From Bacteroidales bacterium UBA4353 (lineage in GTDB: Bacteria > Bacteroidota > Bacteroidia > Bacteroidales > Paludibacteraceae): 26,230 bases of DNA. The DNA is taken from positions 1 through 26,230 of the forward strand of contig DGSV01000028.1 in the NCBI GenBank assembly GCA_002394025.1. Reading direction: 5' to 3'. Shown here one piece after another: positions 1-7,364 of this stretch. The notes under the pieces were generated by a model. That model saw nothing but the letters and a program-made list of their open reading frames with translations. It had not been told where the DNA came from and ran no database searches. Within the stretch, counting starts at the first letter, position 1, and each line of letters begins with the position of its first letter. Both the position numbers and the translations under genes were made by a program.

Positions 1-29
1 CGTGGGTTCGAGTCCCACTAGCCACCCCA
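1..29 (+). tRNA. tRNA-His, 3' end only (5' part outside window)
   Basis: The window opens inside a tRNA. A 5-bp T stem (GTGGG at 2-6 with CCCAC at 14-18) encloses the loop TTCGAGT. The acceptor strand TAGCCAC (19-25), a C discriminator (26) and an encoded CCA (27-29) follow. A C at position 73 is the hallmark of bacterial tRNA-His, where it pairs with the extra G-1, and this 3' end closely resembles tRNA-His of other bacteria. The anticodon is not in the window, so the identity rests on the acceptor end alone. Confidence 0.85.
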
Positions 30-40
30 AGAAAAATGAT

Positions 41-74
41 GACTCCTCATGCGTCAAGCATGGGGAGTCTTTTT
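41..74 (+). terminator. Intrinsic terminator after tRNA-His
   Basis: A 12-bp stem (GACTCCTCATGC at 41-52 with GCATGGGGAGTC at 58-69, one G-U pair) has a 5-nt loop and runs into TTTTT at 70-74. It starts 12 bp after the tRNA CCA end, as expected for the 3' end of a tRNA transcript. Confidence 0.9.
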
Positions 75-90
75 ATTTATAATTGATGGT

Positions 91-117
91 AAATGACTTG
101 ACTCAGCAGCAGGACAA
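91..117 (+). repeat. Divergent copy of the 25-bp repeat found at 23974-24048
   Basis: This 27-bp stretch matches the repeat unit near pdxA at 22 of 27 positions; the shared parts include TTGACTC and GGACAA. A further 10-bp match (TTTGACTCGG) lies at 254-263. It appears to be a degenerate member of a dispersed intergenic repeat family. No coding content is seen. Confidence 0.6.
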
Positions 118-152
118 GACTGATTAAGGTGTTCTTTTGCGCTTCGCTTAAG

Positions 153-194
153 CTGCGCAGCCGAGCGCAGAAAAGCACAGTGTGCTTTTCTGCG
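153..194. repeat. Overlapping perfect inverted repeats
   Basis: Two hairpins share sequence. CTGCGC (153-158) pairs with GCGCAG (165-170). CGCAGAAAAGCACA (166-179) pairs perfectly with TGTGCTTTTCTGCG (181-194) around a single base at 180. The second is a 29-bp near-perfect palindrome. Neither has a T tract suited to a terminator on the plus strand. The two structures are mutually exclusive because both use 166-170. Confidence 0.85.
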
Positions 195-253
195 AAAAAT
201 TTGCTGGGATATGCAAATTTTTCTTCACCCCTTCCTTCGGCAGGGAAGGAGTG
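195..253. repeat. Two further inverted repeats
   Basis: AAAAATTTGC (195-204) pairs perfectly with GCAAATTTTT (213-222) across an 8-nt spacer, directly abutting the previous palindrome. The next arms, 226-235 and 244-253, form a 10-bp stem with one mismatch (CAC...CCTTCC with GGAAGG...GTG). On the plus strand the first hairpin is U-rich at its 3' side and could terminate weakly. Confidence 0.75.
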
Positions 254-337
254 TTTGACTCGGATTTGTTTTTGTTCACGAATTCAGCGAATTGTACTAA
301 TTTATTTGACACGGCATGCTGTGCGTCAGCCACTCAT

Positions 338-376
338 CCCCTCGATAAGGGGAGGTGGCACGCAGTGCCGGAGGGG
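338..376. repeat. REP-like compound palindrome
   Basis: Two adjacent hairpins: CCCCT (338-342) with AGGGG (348-352), and GGCAC (357-361) with GTGCC (365-369). An alternative long-range stem pairs CCCCTC (338-343) with GAGGGG (371-376). This architecture, CCCCTC...GGGGAGGTGGCAC...GTGCCGGAGGGG, resembles the REP-type intergenic elements common in many bacterial genomes. No transposase of the RAYT type is in this window. Confidence 0.65.
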
Positions 377-411
377 TAAGCTACTCGGCAGATTTTTTCG
401 GGGAATTTTGC

Positions 412-431
412 CCGCCGCAAATATGCGGCGG
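412..431. repeat. Perfect GC-rich hairpin
   Basis: CCGCCGCA (412-419) pairs perfectly with TGCGGCGG (424-431) around a 4-nt loop. No T tract follows, so it is not a classical terminator. It closes the palindrome cluster that starts at 153. Confidence 0.85.
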
Positions 432-532
432 CACCTAACAAAGAGTCATGAGGCAGGAGTAAGGAGGCGAGAGTAAGACATAACTAAATGACAAAATCAA
501 TAGTTAAATAGTAAATCGTCAAATAGTAAATA

Positions 533-606
533 ACTTAAATACTTAAATACTTAAATACTTAAATACTTAAATACTTAAATAACTTAAATAACTTAAATAC
601 TTAAAT
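533..606. repeat. Octamer tandem array overlapping the murB stop codon
   Basis: Nine copies of ACTTAAAT are found, six contiguous (533-580) and three separated by single extra A bases (at 581 and 590). The last unit runs into the murB stop codon (601-603, TAA on the minus strand). The A insertions and perfect units suggest replication slippage. Confidence 0.9.
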
Positions 607-1620
607 TATGATGGCTTCGGTACGGAGTTCTATGCCGAATTTTTCCCTTACGCTATTTTGAATTTTGCGTGACAGGTTGAGTATCTGCTTTCCCGTGGCT
701 TTGCCATAATTGACGAGAACGAGTGGCTGACGTTCATATACCGCCGCATCGCCCTCGCGATAGCCTTTCCAGCCACATTGTTCTATAAGCCATGCCGCCG
801 GGATTTTTACCGTTCCGTCGGCGTTATCATAATGCGGCATATCAGGATATTTCTCTTGCAAAAGTCGAGCTTTTTCAGTGCTTACCGCGGGGTTCATGAA
901 GAAGCTTCCGGCACTGCCTATCGTATCCACCGGTGGCAATTTTTGCTCTCGGATAGCAATTACTGCATGGCGTAGTACGGCGAGTGGCGTAGCGTGGGGC
1001 ATTGAGGCGGACATTTTTTCATAAGCCTCATTCAGACCACGATAGGTAAGGTTGAGCAGTCCCTTAGTGATATGAGTGGCTACTTTGAGCCGGTAAGTCA
1101 CAGCACTGATGACATAGGTGTCAGCCCATAGTGTTTTGAAGTTGCTGGTGCGGTAGCCGTAGTTGATATGCTCCTGCTCTATTGTTTCTGTTTCGCGGGT
1201 TTTCCTATTTACCGCCTCCACGCTGACTATCAAGTCTTTTGCCTCAACTCCGTAAGCGCCGATATTTTGTACCGCCGAAGCGCCGCAAGTGCCGGGTATC
1301 AGGCTTAGGTTTTCGGCTCCCTGGTAGTCATGCTCTACGCAGTAGCGCACAAAATCATCCCATACGACCCCTGCTCCGCAGCGGATGAGCACACTGTCAG
1401 CGTTTTGCTCCGTAACAACAATATCCTTATTGGCGCTTTTGAAAATCAGCCCGTCATAATGCCCCGTGAAGAGTATATTACTGCCAGAGCCTATAGGCAG
1501 TATTTTGGCGTCAGGATATTTCGTTAGCAGTTTCGCGATGTCGGTGGCGTCATGATAGTAGAGCACGTCATTGGCTGTAGCCTCTACATGAAAGGTATTA
1601 TGCTCAATTAGTGACGTCAT
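601..1620 (-). CDS. murB: UDP-N-acetylmuramate dehydrogenase (MurB, type I)
   Basis: FAD enzyme that reduces UDP-GlcNAc-enolpyruvate to UDP-MurNAc with NADPH, the second committed step of cytoplasmic peptidoglycan precursor synthesis. At 339 residues it fits the E. coli-like type I class. Visible landmarks are the FAD-binding LPIGSGSNIL (41-50), PGTCGASAVQNIGAYGVE (109-126), YGYR (154-157), the catalytic serine in GSAGSFFMNP (S239) and a C-terminal glutamate (E335) where E. coli has E325. I chose the ATG at 1620 because it overlaps the stop of the upstream hotdog gene as ATGA, implying translational coupling; an upstream in-frame ATG at 1653 would lie well inside that gene. The stop codon lies in an octamer repeat array. 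Confidence 0.96.
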   Translation of the reverse strand: MTSLIEHNTFHVEATANDVLYYHDATDIAKLLTKYPDAKILPIGSGSNILFTGHYDGLIFKSANKDIVVTEQNADSVLIRCGAGVVWDDFVRYCVEHDYQGAENLSLIPGTCGASAVQNIGAYGVEAKDLIVSVEAVNRKTRETETIEQEHINYGYRTSNFKTLWADTYVISAVTYRLKVATHITKGLLNLTYRGLNEAYEKMSASMPHATPLAVLRHAVIAIREQKLPPVDTIGSAGSFFMNPAVSTEKARLLQEKYPDMPHYDNADGTVKIPAAWLIEQCGWKGYREGDAAVYERQPLVLVNYGKATGKQILNLSRKIQNSVREKFGIELRTEAIII

Positions 1621-2039
1621 TGTTCTACGAAAATCTTCATCTGTGTTGTGCATACCTGCGTACCGTCAGGTAGGTTTGTTGAGGCTTTGATTAGTGATAC
1701 TCCGGCAGCCGTTCCCAGTATTTCCACTGTTGTGAGCAGCGTGCAAGGTACTTGTGGCAGTGTTATAAATGCGCATTTCTTTACTTCTCCGATATAGCCT
1801 ACCGGTGCCGGTTGTTGTTTGAGGTATGCCTGATATCCCGCGAGCACTGATGCTGACTGCGCCATGTGTTCCAAGATTCCGGGCTCGCGCAGACGACCGG
1901 CGGTGACGAACATATTGTCAGCGGTGACGTTGAGTGTTGTCTGCGCTGATGTTTCCGTGGCCTCATCAAGGGTGCTAACCATGAGAATGGGAGGGCGTTG
2001 GGGAAGAAGGCGTGTGATGTTGTCTGAAGAAAAAAGCAT
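1617..2039 (-). CDS. FabZ-like hotdog-fold 3-hydroxyacyl-ACP dehydratase homologue
   Basis: The 140 residues match the FabZ/ApeP-type hotdog family: LLPQRPPILMV (11-21) corresponds to the N-terminal motif and EPGILEHMAQSA (52-63) to the central helix with the catalytic acid (E57). FabZ dehydratases remove water from 3-hydroxyacyl-ACP. Here the usual histidine of the PHR motif is glutamine (Q14). This substitution may abolish or change catalysis, though from memory it is common in Bacteroidales homologues near lipid or aryl polyene-type genes. It overlaps murB by 4 bp (ATGA) and follows the MscS gene after 20 bp. Family assignment is firm; the reaction is uncertain. Confidence 0.8.
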   Translation of the reverse strand: MLFSSDNITRLLPQRPPILMVSTLDEATETSAQTTLNVTADNMFVTAGRLREPGILEHMAQSASVLAGYQAYLKQQPAPVGYIGEVKKCAFITLPQVPCTLLTTVEILGTAAGVSLIKASTNLPDGTQVCTTQMKIFVEQ

Positions 2040-2059
2040 GGATTAAAGTCTTTTTTATG

Positions 2060-2875
2060 TTATTTATCGGACTGATGTACTGTCAGTTGCGGGAACGGGA
2101 ATCCTATTTGCCTATCGTTAAAGGTCTTATATACCGTTTCTTTGAGGTTGAAATATGCCGGCCAATAGTCTTCGGTTTTTGTCCATACCCTGACAATGAT
2201 GTTCACTGAGCTGTCGGCAAGTTCACTGAGTGCTATCATGGGTTCCGGTTCTTGCAAAAGTCGGCTATCGGTTTTGATGATGTCCACCAGTGTCGCCCGA
2301 ACCTTATCTACCGATGTTCCGTATTCGACGCCTACCGTGAAGTCGATACGGCGCAGTTCCTGCTGACTATAGTTGGTGAGTACACCGCTTGAGATACTGC
2401 CGTTGGGTACAAGGATAGTGATATTGTCAACAGTGAGCAGTTTGGTATGGAATATTTGTATCTCTTTCACGGTGCCTGATACGCCGTTGGTATTGATAAA
2501 ATCTCCTATCTTATAAGGTTTATTGAGCAGTATGATTACTCCTCCCGCGAAGTTTTGCATCTGCCCTGACAGTGCCATACCCAGTGTTGCGCCTATCGAT
2601 GCCAAGAGTGCGGCAAAGGATGTGGTTTCAATTCCTAATGCCCCGACCACGGCTATGAATAGCAGCACGTTAAGCACCATGGAGCAGAGGCTTTCGAGGA
2701 ATGTCTTGAGTTCGGGTTCTATGCGGCGGCGTTCGAGGATTTTGGTGAACAGGCGGTTGAGCCACTTAACCACATAGCGCCCCACAAGGTATATCAGTGA
2801 GGCTATTAAGATTCGTTTGCCGAGTTCAATGCCCGATGCCAACAACTGTGCTATGATAGTATCAAGATGATGCAT
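2060..2875 (-). CDS. Small-conductance mechanosensitive channel (MscS family)
   Basis: Inner-membrane channel that opens under membrane tension to release solutes during hypo-osmotic shock. The 271 residues match the minimal MscS layout: hydrophobic segments near 20-40 and 61-82, then the pore-lining TM3 (about 85-117) with the Ala/Gly-rich SIGATLGMALSGQMQNFAGG (93-112). The beta domain follows (IGDFINTNGVSGTVKEIQIF, VPNGSI at 156-161), then the C-terminal alpha/beta domain. E. coli MscS has 286 residues. It starts 5 bp after the upstream unknown gene, so it is very likely in the same operon. Confidence 0.95.
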   Translation of the reverse strand: MHHLDTIIAQLLASGIELGKRILIASLIYLVGRYVVKWLNRLFTKILERRRIEPELKTFLESLCSMVLNVLLFIAVVGALGIETTSFAALLASIGATLGMALSGQMQNFAGGVIILLNKPYKIGDFINTNGVSGTVKEIQIFHTKLLTVDNITILVPNGSISSGVLTNYSQQELRRIDFTVGVEYGTSVDKVRATLVDIIKTDSRLLQEPEPMIALSELADSSVNIIVRVWTKTEDYWPAYFNLKETVYKTFNDRQIGFPFPQLTVHQSDK

Positions 2876-2880
2876 GGTGG

Positions 2881-3657
2881 CTACTTTTTATCGTCGAAAT
2901 CGTCGAAAGGCAGTTTTGGAGATGCGTCCTCGATACGTTGCAGCAGTTCGTCAGTCTCGGCAGTAATTGGTTCTTCGCCATTGCGGTAGTAATATATCAG
3001 TCCGTAGCTTTCGCACGCCGTGAGTCGAGCAAATGGTTTTAGGTCTTTGAAATGTTCCTCAACCTGATTCCAGATATCGAGAATGATGGCATCGGCTTTA
3101 TTGCGCATGGAGTCCAGTTCCGTCCAGTTTCTGTTGGTGATTTTCTTGCGCAGTTGCTGGTCCGAATAATGATCTTTGAATATTTCGTAGTGTACTCTGA
3201 CTTTAGCCATAGTCGGGTTATAGATAGGCATGCCCCCGGCTCTGACTCTGTCAGCGTCTCCGGCTATTATTCTCTCTCCCCATAGGATGAGTGACTCCTC
3301 GGTATTGAGGTCCGGTAGTGTGGTGGTGTTTGGGTCGAGTTGGAAATAGGTGCGTGCTTCTGGTTTTATCTCACCGCGAATTACCGCGAGGTTGAAGACC
3401 TGCAAAAAATGCGAGAGATACATACGCGCGTTACGAACATAATGCATATATTCGCGGTTATGATTGATTTTTTTCTCTACCTGTTCCTGATAGAGCATGA
3501 GTTGCTGCTCGAATTGGGCGAGAAACGGGCGCGCCTGATTAATGGTGCCAAATGTTATGAAATTATTATTAAAGCCTTCTTCGTCAATCTTCTGCAGGGC
3601 TTTTTTGAGCGCCATGACACGCGTGCTGTCAGTCTTGGGTAATCGTCTATATGGCAT
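2881..3657 (-). CDS. Conserved protein of unknown function (258 aa)
   Basis: I do not recognise a characterised domain. The protein has no signal peptide or membrane segment, so it is probably cytoplasmic. It appears mostly helical: a charged region around 18-70 includes LAQFEQQLMLYQEQVEKKINHNREY, described only as a Glu/Gln/Lys-rich helix here, then HYVRNARMYLSHFLQV. The tail is acidic (DDFDDKK). It sits 13 bp after the polyprenyl synthase and 5 bp before the MscS gene, so it is probably co-transcribed with both. Similar proteins seem to occur in Bacteroidales, but I cannot assign a role. Confidence 0.8.
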   Translation of the reverse strand: MPYRRLPKTDSTRVMALKKALQKIDEEGFNNNFITFGTINQARPFLAQFEQQLMLYQEQVEKKINHNREYMHYVRNARMYLSHFLQVFNLAVIRGEIKPEARTYFQLDPNTTTLPDLNTEESLILWGERIIAGDADRVRAGGMPIYNPTMAKVRVHYEIFKDHYSDQQLRKKITNRNWTELDSMRNKADAIILDIWNQVEEHFKDLKPFARLTACESYGLIYYYRNGEEPITAETDELLQRIEDASPKLPFDDFDDKK

Positions 3658-3670
3658 GATAGTGAGTGTA

Positions 3671-4645
3671 TTATTTATTTCTCTTGAGCAGATTATTAGT
3701 CAGTTGCAGCATATCGGCTTTTTTGTCTGCCTCGATGGGTAATGCCTCGAGAGTTTCAAGGGCTTTATCGGTATATTTTTTTATTGCCTCGAGTGTGAGT
3801 TGCGGTATCTGGAGTTTGTCGAATATTTCCTTTACGGCTTGTATTTTGGCTTGTGGGTCTTTCCCCTGCGCCGGCTGTAACCAGTATTCGAGTTGATTTT
3901 TTATGTCTCCTTTAGCCATATTCATGGCCTGAATGAGCAGGTAAGTTTTTTTGTTGTTGAGTACATCCGAGCCCTGTGTTTTACCGAATGCCGTTGATGT
4001 GGCGTATAGGTCGAGATAGTCGTCCCGCAGTTGGAATGCTATGCCGAGGTTTATTCCGTAGTTGTAAAGTTCTTTCCGGTGTTCTTCCGGTGCGTTGGCT
4101 AGCATGGCTCCTATTTGGAGCGAAGTGGCAATCAGCGCTGCTGTTTTGAGCGTTATCATATTGATATAGTCGGCGATGATTACGTCATACTGATTTTCAA
4201 ACTCCATATCATACTGCTGTCCTTGGCATACTTTTTCCGCCATGTCACTGAACACGTGGAATAGTTCTGGCAGTAGTGCGTTATCGGTTTTTTCGAGCAT
4301 TTGATAGGCGCTTATGAGCATTTGGTCGCCGGAGAGTATTGCTGTGTTTTCGCCGAATTTTTTCTGCACTGTAGCTTGTCCCCTCCGTTTTGCGGCATGG
4401 TCCATAATATCATCATGAAGCAGCGTGAAGTTATGAAAGATCTCGACGGCGAGCGCCGCTGGCATAATCTTGTTGATGTCAGCTCCATACATATCTGCCG
4501 TCATGAGCATCATGGCCGGACGCAGGTGCTTGCCGCCGACTGACAAGGCATAGGCTATGGGGTGATAGAGACCTTGTGGGGCGCGATTCCAATCAAGTTT
4601 TGCAATCGCGTCGGATACTAAAGCTTGGTATTGTTGGATAGACAT
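3671..4645 (-). CDS. Trans-polyprenyl diphosphate synthase (short-chain type)
   Basis: Condenses isopentenyl diphosphate with allylic diphosphates to build isoprenoid chains. The 324 residues carry GGKHLRP (37-43), the first Asp-rich motif DDIMD (78-82) followed by RR (87-88), and the second motif DDYLD (208-212). A phenylalanine five residues before the first motif (F73) is often linked to short products (C15-C20), but chain length cannot be fixed from sequence. The FARM lacks the two-residue insertion seen in E. coli IspA. The product could feed undecaprenyl carriers or quinones. A 76-bp AT-rich gap with 15-bp tandem repeats separates its start from the TPR gene upstream. Confidence 0.93.
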   Translation of the reverse strand: MSIQQYQALVSDAIAKLDWNRAPQGLYHPIAYALSVGGKHLRPAMMLMTADMYGADINKIMPAALAVEIFHNFTLLHDDIMDHAAKRRGQATVQKKFGENTAILSGDQMLISAYQMLEKTDNALLPELFHVFSDMAEKVCQGQQYDMEFENQYDVIIADYINMITLKTAALIATSLQIGAMLANAPEEHRKELYNYGINLGIAFQLRDDYLDLYATSTAFGKTQGSDVLNNKKTYLLIQAMNMAKGDIKNQLEYWLQPAQGKDPQAKIQAVKEIFDKLQIPQLTLEAIKKYTDKALETLEALPIEADKKADMLQLTNNLLKRNK

Positions 4646-4649
4646 TATT

Positions 4650-4687
4650 ATTATTTACTATTTTATTATTTACTATTTTATTATTTT
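4650..4687. repeat. 15-bp AT-rich tandem repeat before the polyprenyl synthase start
   Basis: Two perfect copies of ATTATTTACTATTTT (4650-4664, 4665-4679) and a half copy (4680-4687) lie directly upstream of the ATG at 4645. On the minus strand the core reads AAATAGTAAAT, a motif that recurs at 505-531 and 21798-21807. Confidence 0.9.
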
Positions 4688-4721
4688 GACTTCGACATAT
4701 CGGTATATCGACTTCTCTACT

Positions 4722-5435
4722 TTATTTTTTCATCAGTTTTGGGAGATAGACGTCGCGCAGGTATATGAATTCGGGACTATCGGTGAGTATTTGTTTGGCG
4801 TATTGTATCGCCTTATCTTTTTGTCCGAGTTTTTCGTAGCACTGCACGAGGCTCAGCCGTGTTGCCGTATAGCCCCATGAATGTTTGTCTTCTCCGTAGC
4901 GTTGGAACATTTCAATGGCTCGCAGCAGTGTTTTTACGGCGTCTTTGTTAGAGCCGAAGGGGTTGTTGAACTGCGCGTTGCCGAGCAGCGACAGGGCGCG
5001 GGGATTTGTGGCGTTTTCTTTGATGGCTTTGTCGGTATAGTCAATGGCTTTCTTGGCGTAGTTGAGTTTTATTTTGTTGAGCATCCAGTTGAATGCCGCC
5101 ACTGCAGCTTGATACACATATACATCCGCCATATCTATATCTTCGATTTGTTTGAGCATTTCGACACGTCGTTGGAATATGGCGAGTCGGTGTTGCGCGT
5201 CGTCGCGTCGCTGCTCGTCGATAAGCCACGCTATGTAGCCGTAGTCGTAGTTGACGAGTCGCTGGAGTTCCTCGTCATTGACATTACCGTTGTTGTCATT
5301 GGCGGCAAGATATTCTCCCCAGAGAACCATTTTGCCGGTCAGATAGTCGTTGTAGAGCTCCTCATCGCTGAAATCGCGTGCCATGAGAAGCATTGATAAT
5401 GACAGGAATGCTATAGTAGCAAATATATGTTTCAT
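4722..5435 (-). CDS. Exported TPR-repeat protein
   Basis: A 237-residue protein with a signal peptide (about residues 1-19, KHIFATIAFLSLSMLLMA), so it is probably periplasmic. The C-terminal half shows tetratricopeptide-like helices: YAKKAIDYTDKAIKENATNP, RALSLLGNAQF and YEKLGQKDKAIQYAKQIL with the usual small and aromatic spacing. TPR units mediate protein-protein contacts; the partner is unknown. It follows the M23 peptidase after 21 bp, which suggests a link to wall or envelope assembly, but this is inferred from position only. Confidence 0.82.
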   Translation of the reverse strand: MKHIFATIAFLSLSMLLMARDFSDEELYNDYLTGKMVLWGEYLAANDNNGNVNDEELQRLVNYDYGYIAWLIDEQRRDDAQHRLAIFQRRVEMLKQIEDIDMADVYVYQAAVAAFNWMLNKIKLNYAKKAIDYTDKAIKENATNPRALSLLGNAQFNNPFGSNKDAVKTLLRAIEMFQRYGEDKHSWGYTATRLSLVQCYEKLGQKDKAIQYAKQILTDSPEFIYLRDVYLPKLMKK

Positions 5436-5456
5436 AGATTATTATGTTAATTATAT

Positions 5457-6530
5457 TTATCTTATTCTTATTCTTCTGCCTATTTGCAGTAGTGTAGATT
5501 CCTTGATACCGTTGAGTCGGCAAAGTGCGGATACTGATGTTCCGTTGCGTCGTGCTATGGCTCCGAGTGTGTCTCCTTTTTTTATTGAATAGTATTTTGC
5601 CGCTCCGAGGTCCTGCACGGCTTTCTGGTGCATGGCGCTATTGCGTTTTGTGATGAGATATTTGTCGGATCGTGCGGTTCGCAGAGTGTAGTCAAATAGA
5701 GCTTCGGAGTTAATGGGATTTCCCAGATATCGTGTTTCAAAATGCAGGTGCGGTCCTGTGCTTCGTCCCGTGCTGCCTCCGAGAGCTATCGTCTCTCCGC
5801 TTTTGACGTGTTGGTTAGGCACTACGAGTATTCTGCTGAGGTGTCCATAGACTGTTTCGAGTCCGTTGTCGTGACGTATGACGATATAATAGCCATATCC
5901 TCCGGGGTTGTACTTGGTATATCGTACTTGTCCGTCCCATGCGGCAACCACAGTGTCGCCTATTTGCAGTTTGAGGTCTGTTCCATAGTGATACCTATAG
6001 CGTCGCGGTCCGTATTTTGATGTCACATATCCCGGCAGTGGTACAGGTATAGTATATCCCGTGAGGTCTATCTCAGTGCTGTCAGGAATGCTGTCAAGAG
6101 GTATGTGATAAGGGTTTACATCTCCTTTTTGCCATAGGTTGGCATAGATATCCGCCGCGGGGTGATTTTCCTCGAGGTCATCGCTGGGGTCCATACGGTG
6201 GTAGATGGTAGTGATGACGTGCTGCGCGGTAGTGTCGGGTATTTCGGATATTTGCGCTACTGCCGTAGTGCTGTCGGAAGGCTCTATGACTTGGCTGTGT
6301 TGTTCGTTTTCGTTTTTCTCTTGCTGCCCGGTTGTCTGATTGTGAGTTTTGAGAGTACTTTTGGGAACACGGTGTTCATAGATAAACGATATATGCTTGC
6401 GTATTAGCGCCGTATCTGTCACTGTGAGGTATAGTGTATCGCCCTTGACCTCATATTTGACATGCCTCTCCTCGGCGCTGATGGTGATAGTGAGTATTAG
6501 GCTAAAGAATATTACTGCTAATCGTTTCAT
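5457..6530 (-). CDS. Periplasmic M23 metallopeptidase with C-terminal LysM
   Basis: A 357-residue exported protein (signal peptide 1-19, ending ISA) with an extended linker (60-150) rich in Gln, Thr, Ser and Asp. A LytM/M23 domain follows at about 165-280. The zinc-binding pattern is intact: H181 and D185 in HYGTD and HLH (261-263), with YGH (228-230) as the usual further active-site histidine. Such enzymes cut peptide cross-links in peptidoglycan. A LysM module (about 312-356, YYSIKKGDTLGAIA) binds glycan strands. LysM at the C terminus after the peptidase is less common than before it. It sits 35 bp downstream of the barrel gene within the envelope cluster. Confidence 0.94.
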   Translation of the reverse strand: MKRLAVIFFSLILTITISAEERHVKYEVKGDTLYLTVTDTALIRKHISFIYEHRVPKSTLKTHNQTTGQQEKNENEQHSQVIEPSDSTTAVAQISEIPDTTAQHVITTIYHRMDPSDDLEENHPAADIYANLWQKGDVNPYHIPLDSIPDSTEIDLTGYTIPVPLPGYVTSKYGPRRYRYHYGTDLKLQIGDTVVAAWDGQVRYTKYNPGGYGYYIVIRHDNGLETVYGHLSRILVVPNQHVKSGETIALGGSTGRSTGPHLHFETRYLGNPINSEALFDYTLRTARSDKYLITKRNSAMHQKAVQDLGAAKYYSIKKGDTLGAIARRNGTSVSALCRLNGIKESTLLQIGRRIRIR

Positions 6531-6565
6531 AAACTAATAACTTAATGTTACAATAACTTTATATT

Positions 6566-7360
6566 TTACCATTGCGCTTTTTTCTCGGGCAGGAATAGCA
6601 CGAGTCCCACGTACCACTGGTCAACTCTATTGGTAAGTTGCCACGACTTGAGCGATGTTGCGGTATAGGTGTTGGTAAACAGGTTTGTGAGTCCCCATTC
6701 ATATCCTGCTCTGATTTGTATTTGATGGAATTGGAATGATCCTCCGAGTCCGAGCTGGACGTTGAATGGTTTGACGTTGCTATATACCGGCGCCTGATTT
6801 TCCACGTCGTCTTTGACATAAGAGCGCAACAGTTTATCATCATCTCCGTTTTTGAGCAGGTTATAGGTTGTGTTATATTCCTGCTGCCCTTGCGCCGAGA
6901 GTCGTTTTTCCGTTTCTACGGCTTTGTTGGAAGCCGAGAACACGAATTGCGGTCCGAAGTAGAAAGTGAGATATGTGTCTCGGGCTATGAGTTGCCTATA
7001 GACAAGTCGGAGTGGGAGTGCTATGTCATGGCGTTTATGTACTACTGTATAGTTCGACTGAAAGGCTCCGTTGATACGTGTGTCGGACGTTTTGGCTCTG
7101 TGGTAGAGGTATGTCAGTCCCGTCTCAAATCCGATGTCCACACTGCGCCATTTCTTAAAGTCGAACTCATAGAGAAATCCTACGGATGTTCCTTTTTGTT
7201 TTTCCGCCTGACGGAACGAAGCGTCAGAGCCCAAGCGGTTCTTTTCCTTGCTTTGGTCATACATGATTTGTATGGCAAAATGGTTACGCTTAGGCATTTG
7301 GGCGCGAGCCACGAAGCTGCTCACAAGAATTATTAACAATAGTGCTGATATTTTCTTCAT
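6566..7360 (-). CDS. PorT-type outer membrane beta-barrel protein
   Basis: A 264-residue protein with a clear signal peptide (1-20, ending ARAQ) and alternating hydrophobic strands rich in Tyr and Phe: SVGFLYEFDF, DIGFETGLTYLYHRA, LTFYFGPQFVFSA, IQIRAGYEWGLTNLF and a last strand WYVGLVLFLP. This fits the OMP_b-brl_2/PorT superfamily of small Bacteroidetes barrels. PorT itself is a type IX secretion component, but the family is broad and I cannot say whether this is PorT or a paralogue. Its start lies 4 bp after the OstA-like gene, so the two are almost surely co-transcribed. Confidence 0.82.
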   Translation of the reverse strand: MKKISALLLIILVSSFVARAQMPKRNHFAIQIMYDQSKEKNRLGSDASFRQAEKQKGTSVGFLYEFDFKKWRSVDIGFETGLTYLYHRAKTSDTRINGAFQSNYTVVHKRHDIALPLRLVYRQLIARDTYLTFYFGPQFVFSASNKAVETEKRLSAQGQQEYNTTYNLLKNGDDDKLLRSYVKDDVENQAPVYSNVKPFNVQLGLGGSFQFHQIQIRAGYEWGLTNLFTNTYTATSLKSWQLTNRVDQWYVGLVLFLPEKKAQW

Positions 7361-7364
7361 AGAA

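Larger units (their letters stand above)
75..600. other. Gene-free region rich in palindromes
   Basis: I see no credible gene between the tRNA terminator and the murB stop codon. The region holds at least six inverted repeats packed between 153 and 431 (listed separately), a divergent dispersed repeat (91-117), two AAATAGTAAAT-type motifs (505-531) and an octamer tandem array (533-606). The open frames here run through these palindromes and have no recognisable domain, so I treat them as chance. Confidence 0.7.

Noticed and set aside
129..476. Plus-strand 115-codon open frame after the tRNA
   Set aside because: It runs straight through five palindromes, has no recognisable domain, and its composition reflects the repeats. 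Treated as chance.
1621..1653. Longer N terminus of MurB (ATG at 1653)
   Set aside because: It would overlap the hotdog gene by 37 bp; the ATGA junction at 1617-1620 gives a normal start.
6566..7360. Calling the barrel protein a definite type IX secretion component PorT
   Set aside because: The sequence supports the superfamily only, and no other type IX component is in the window.
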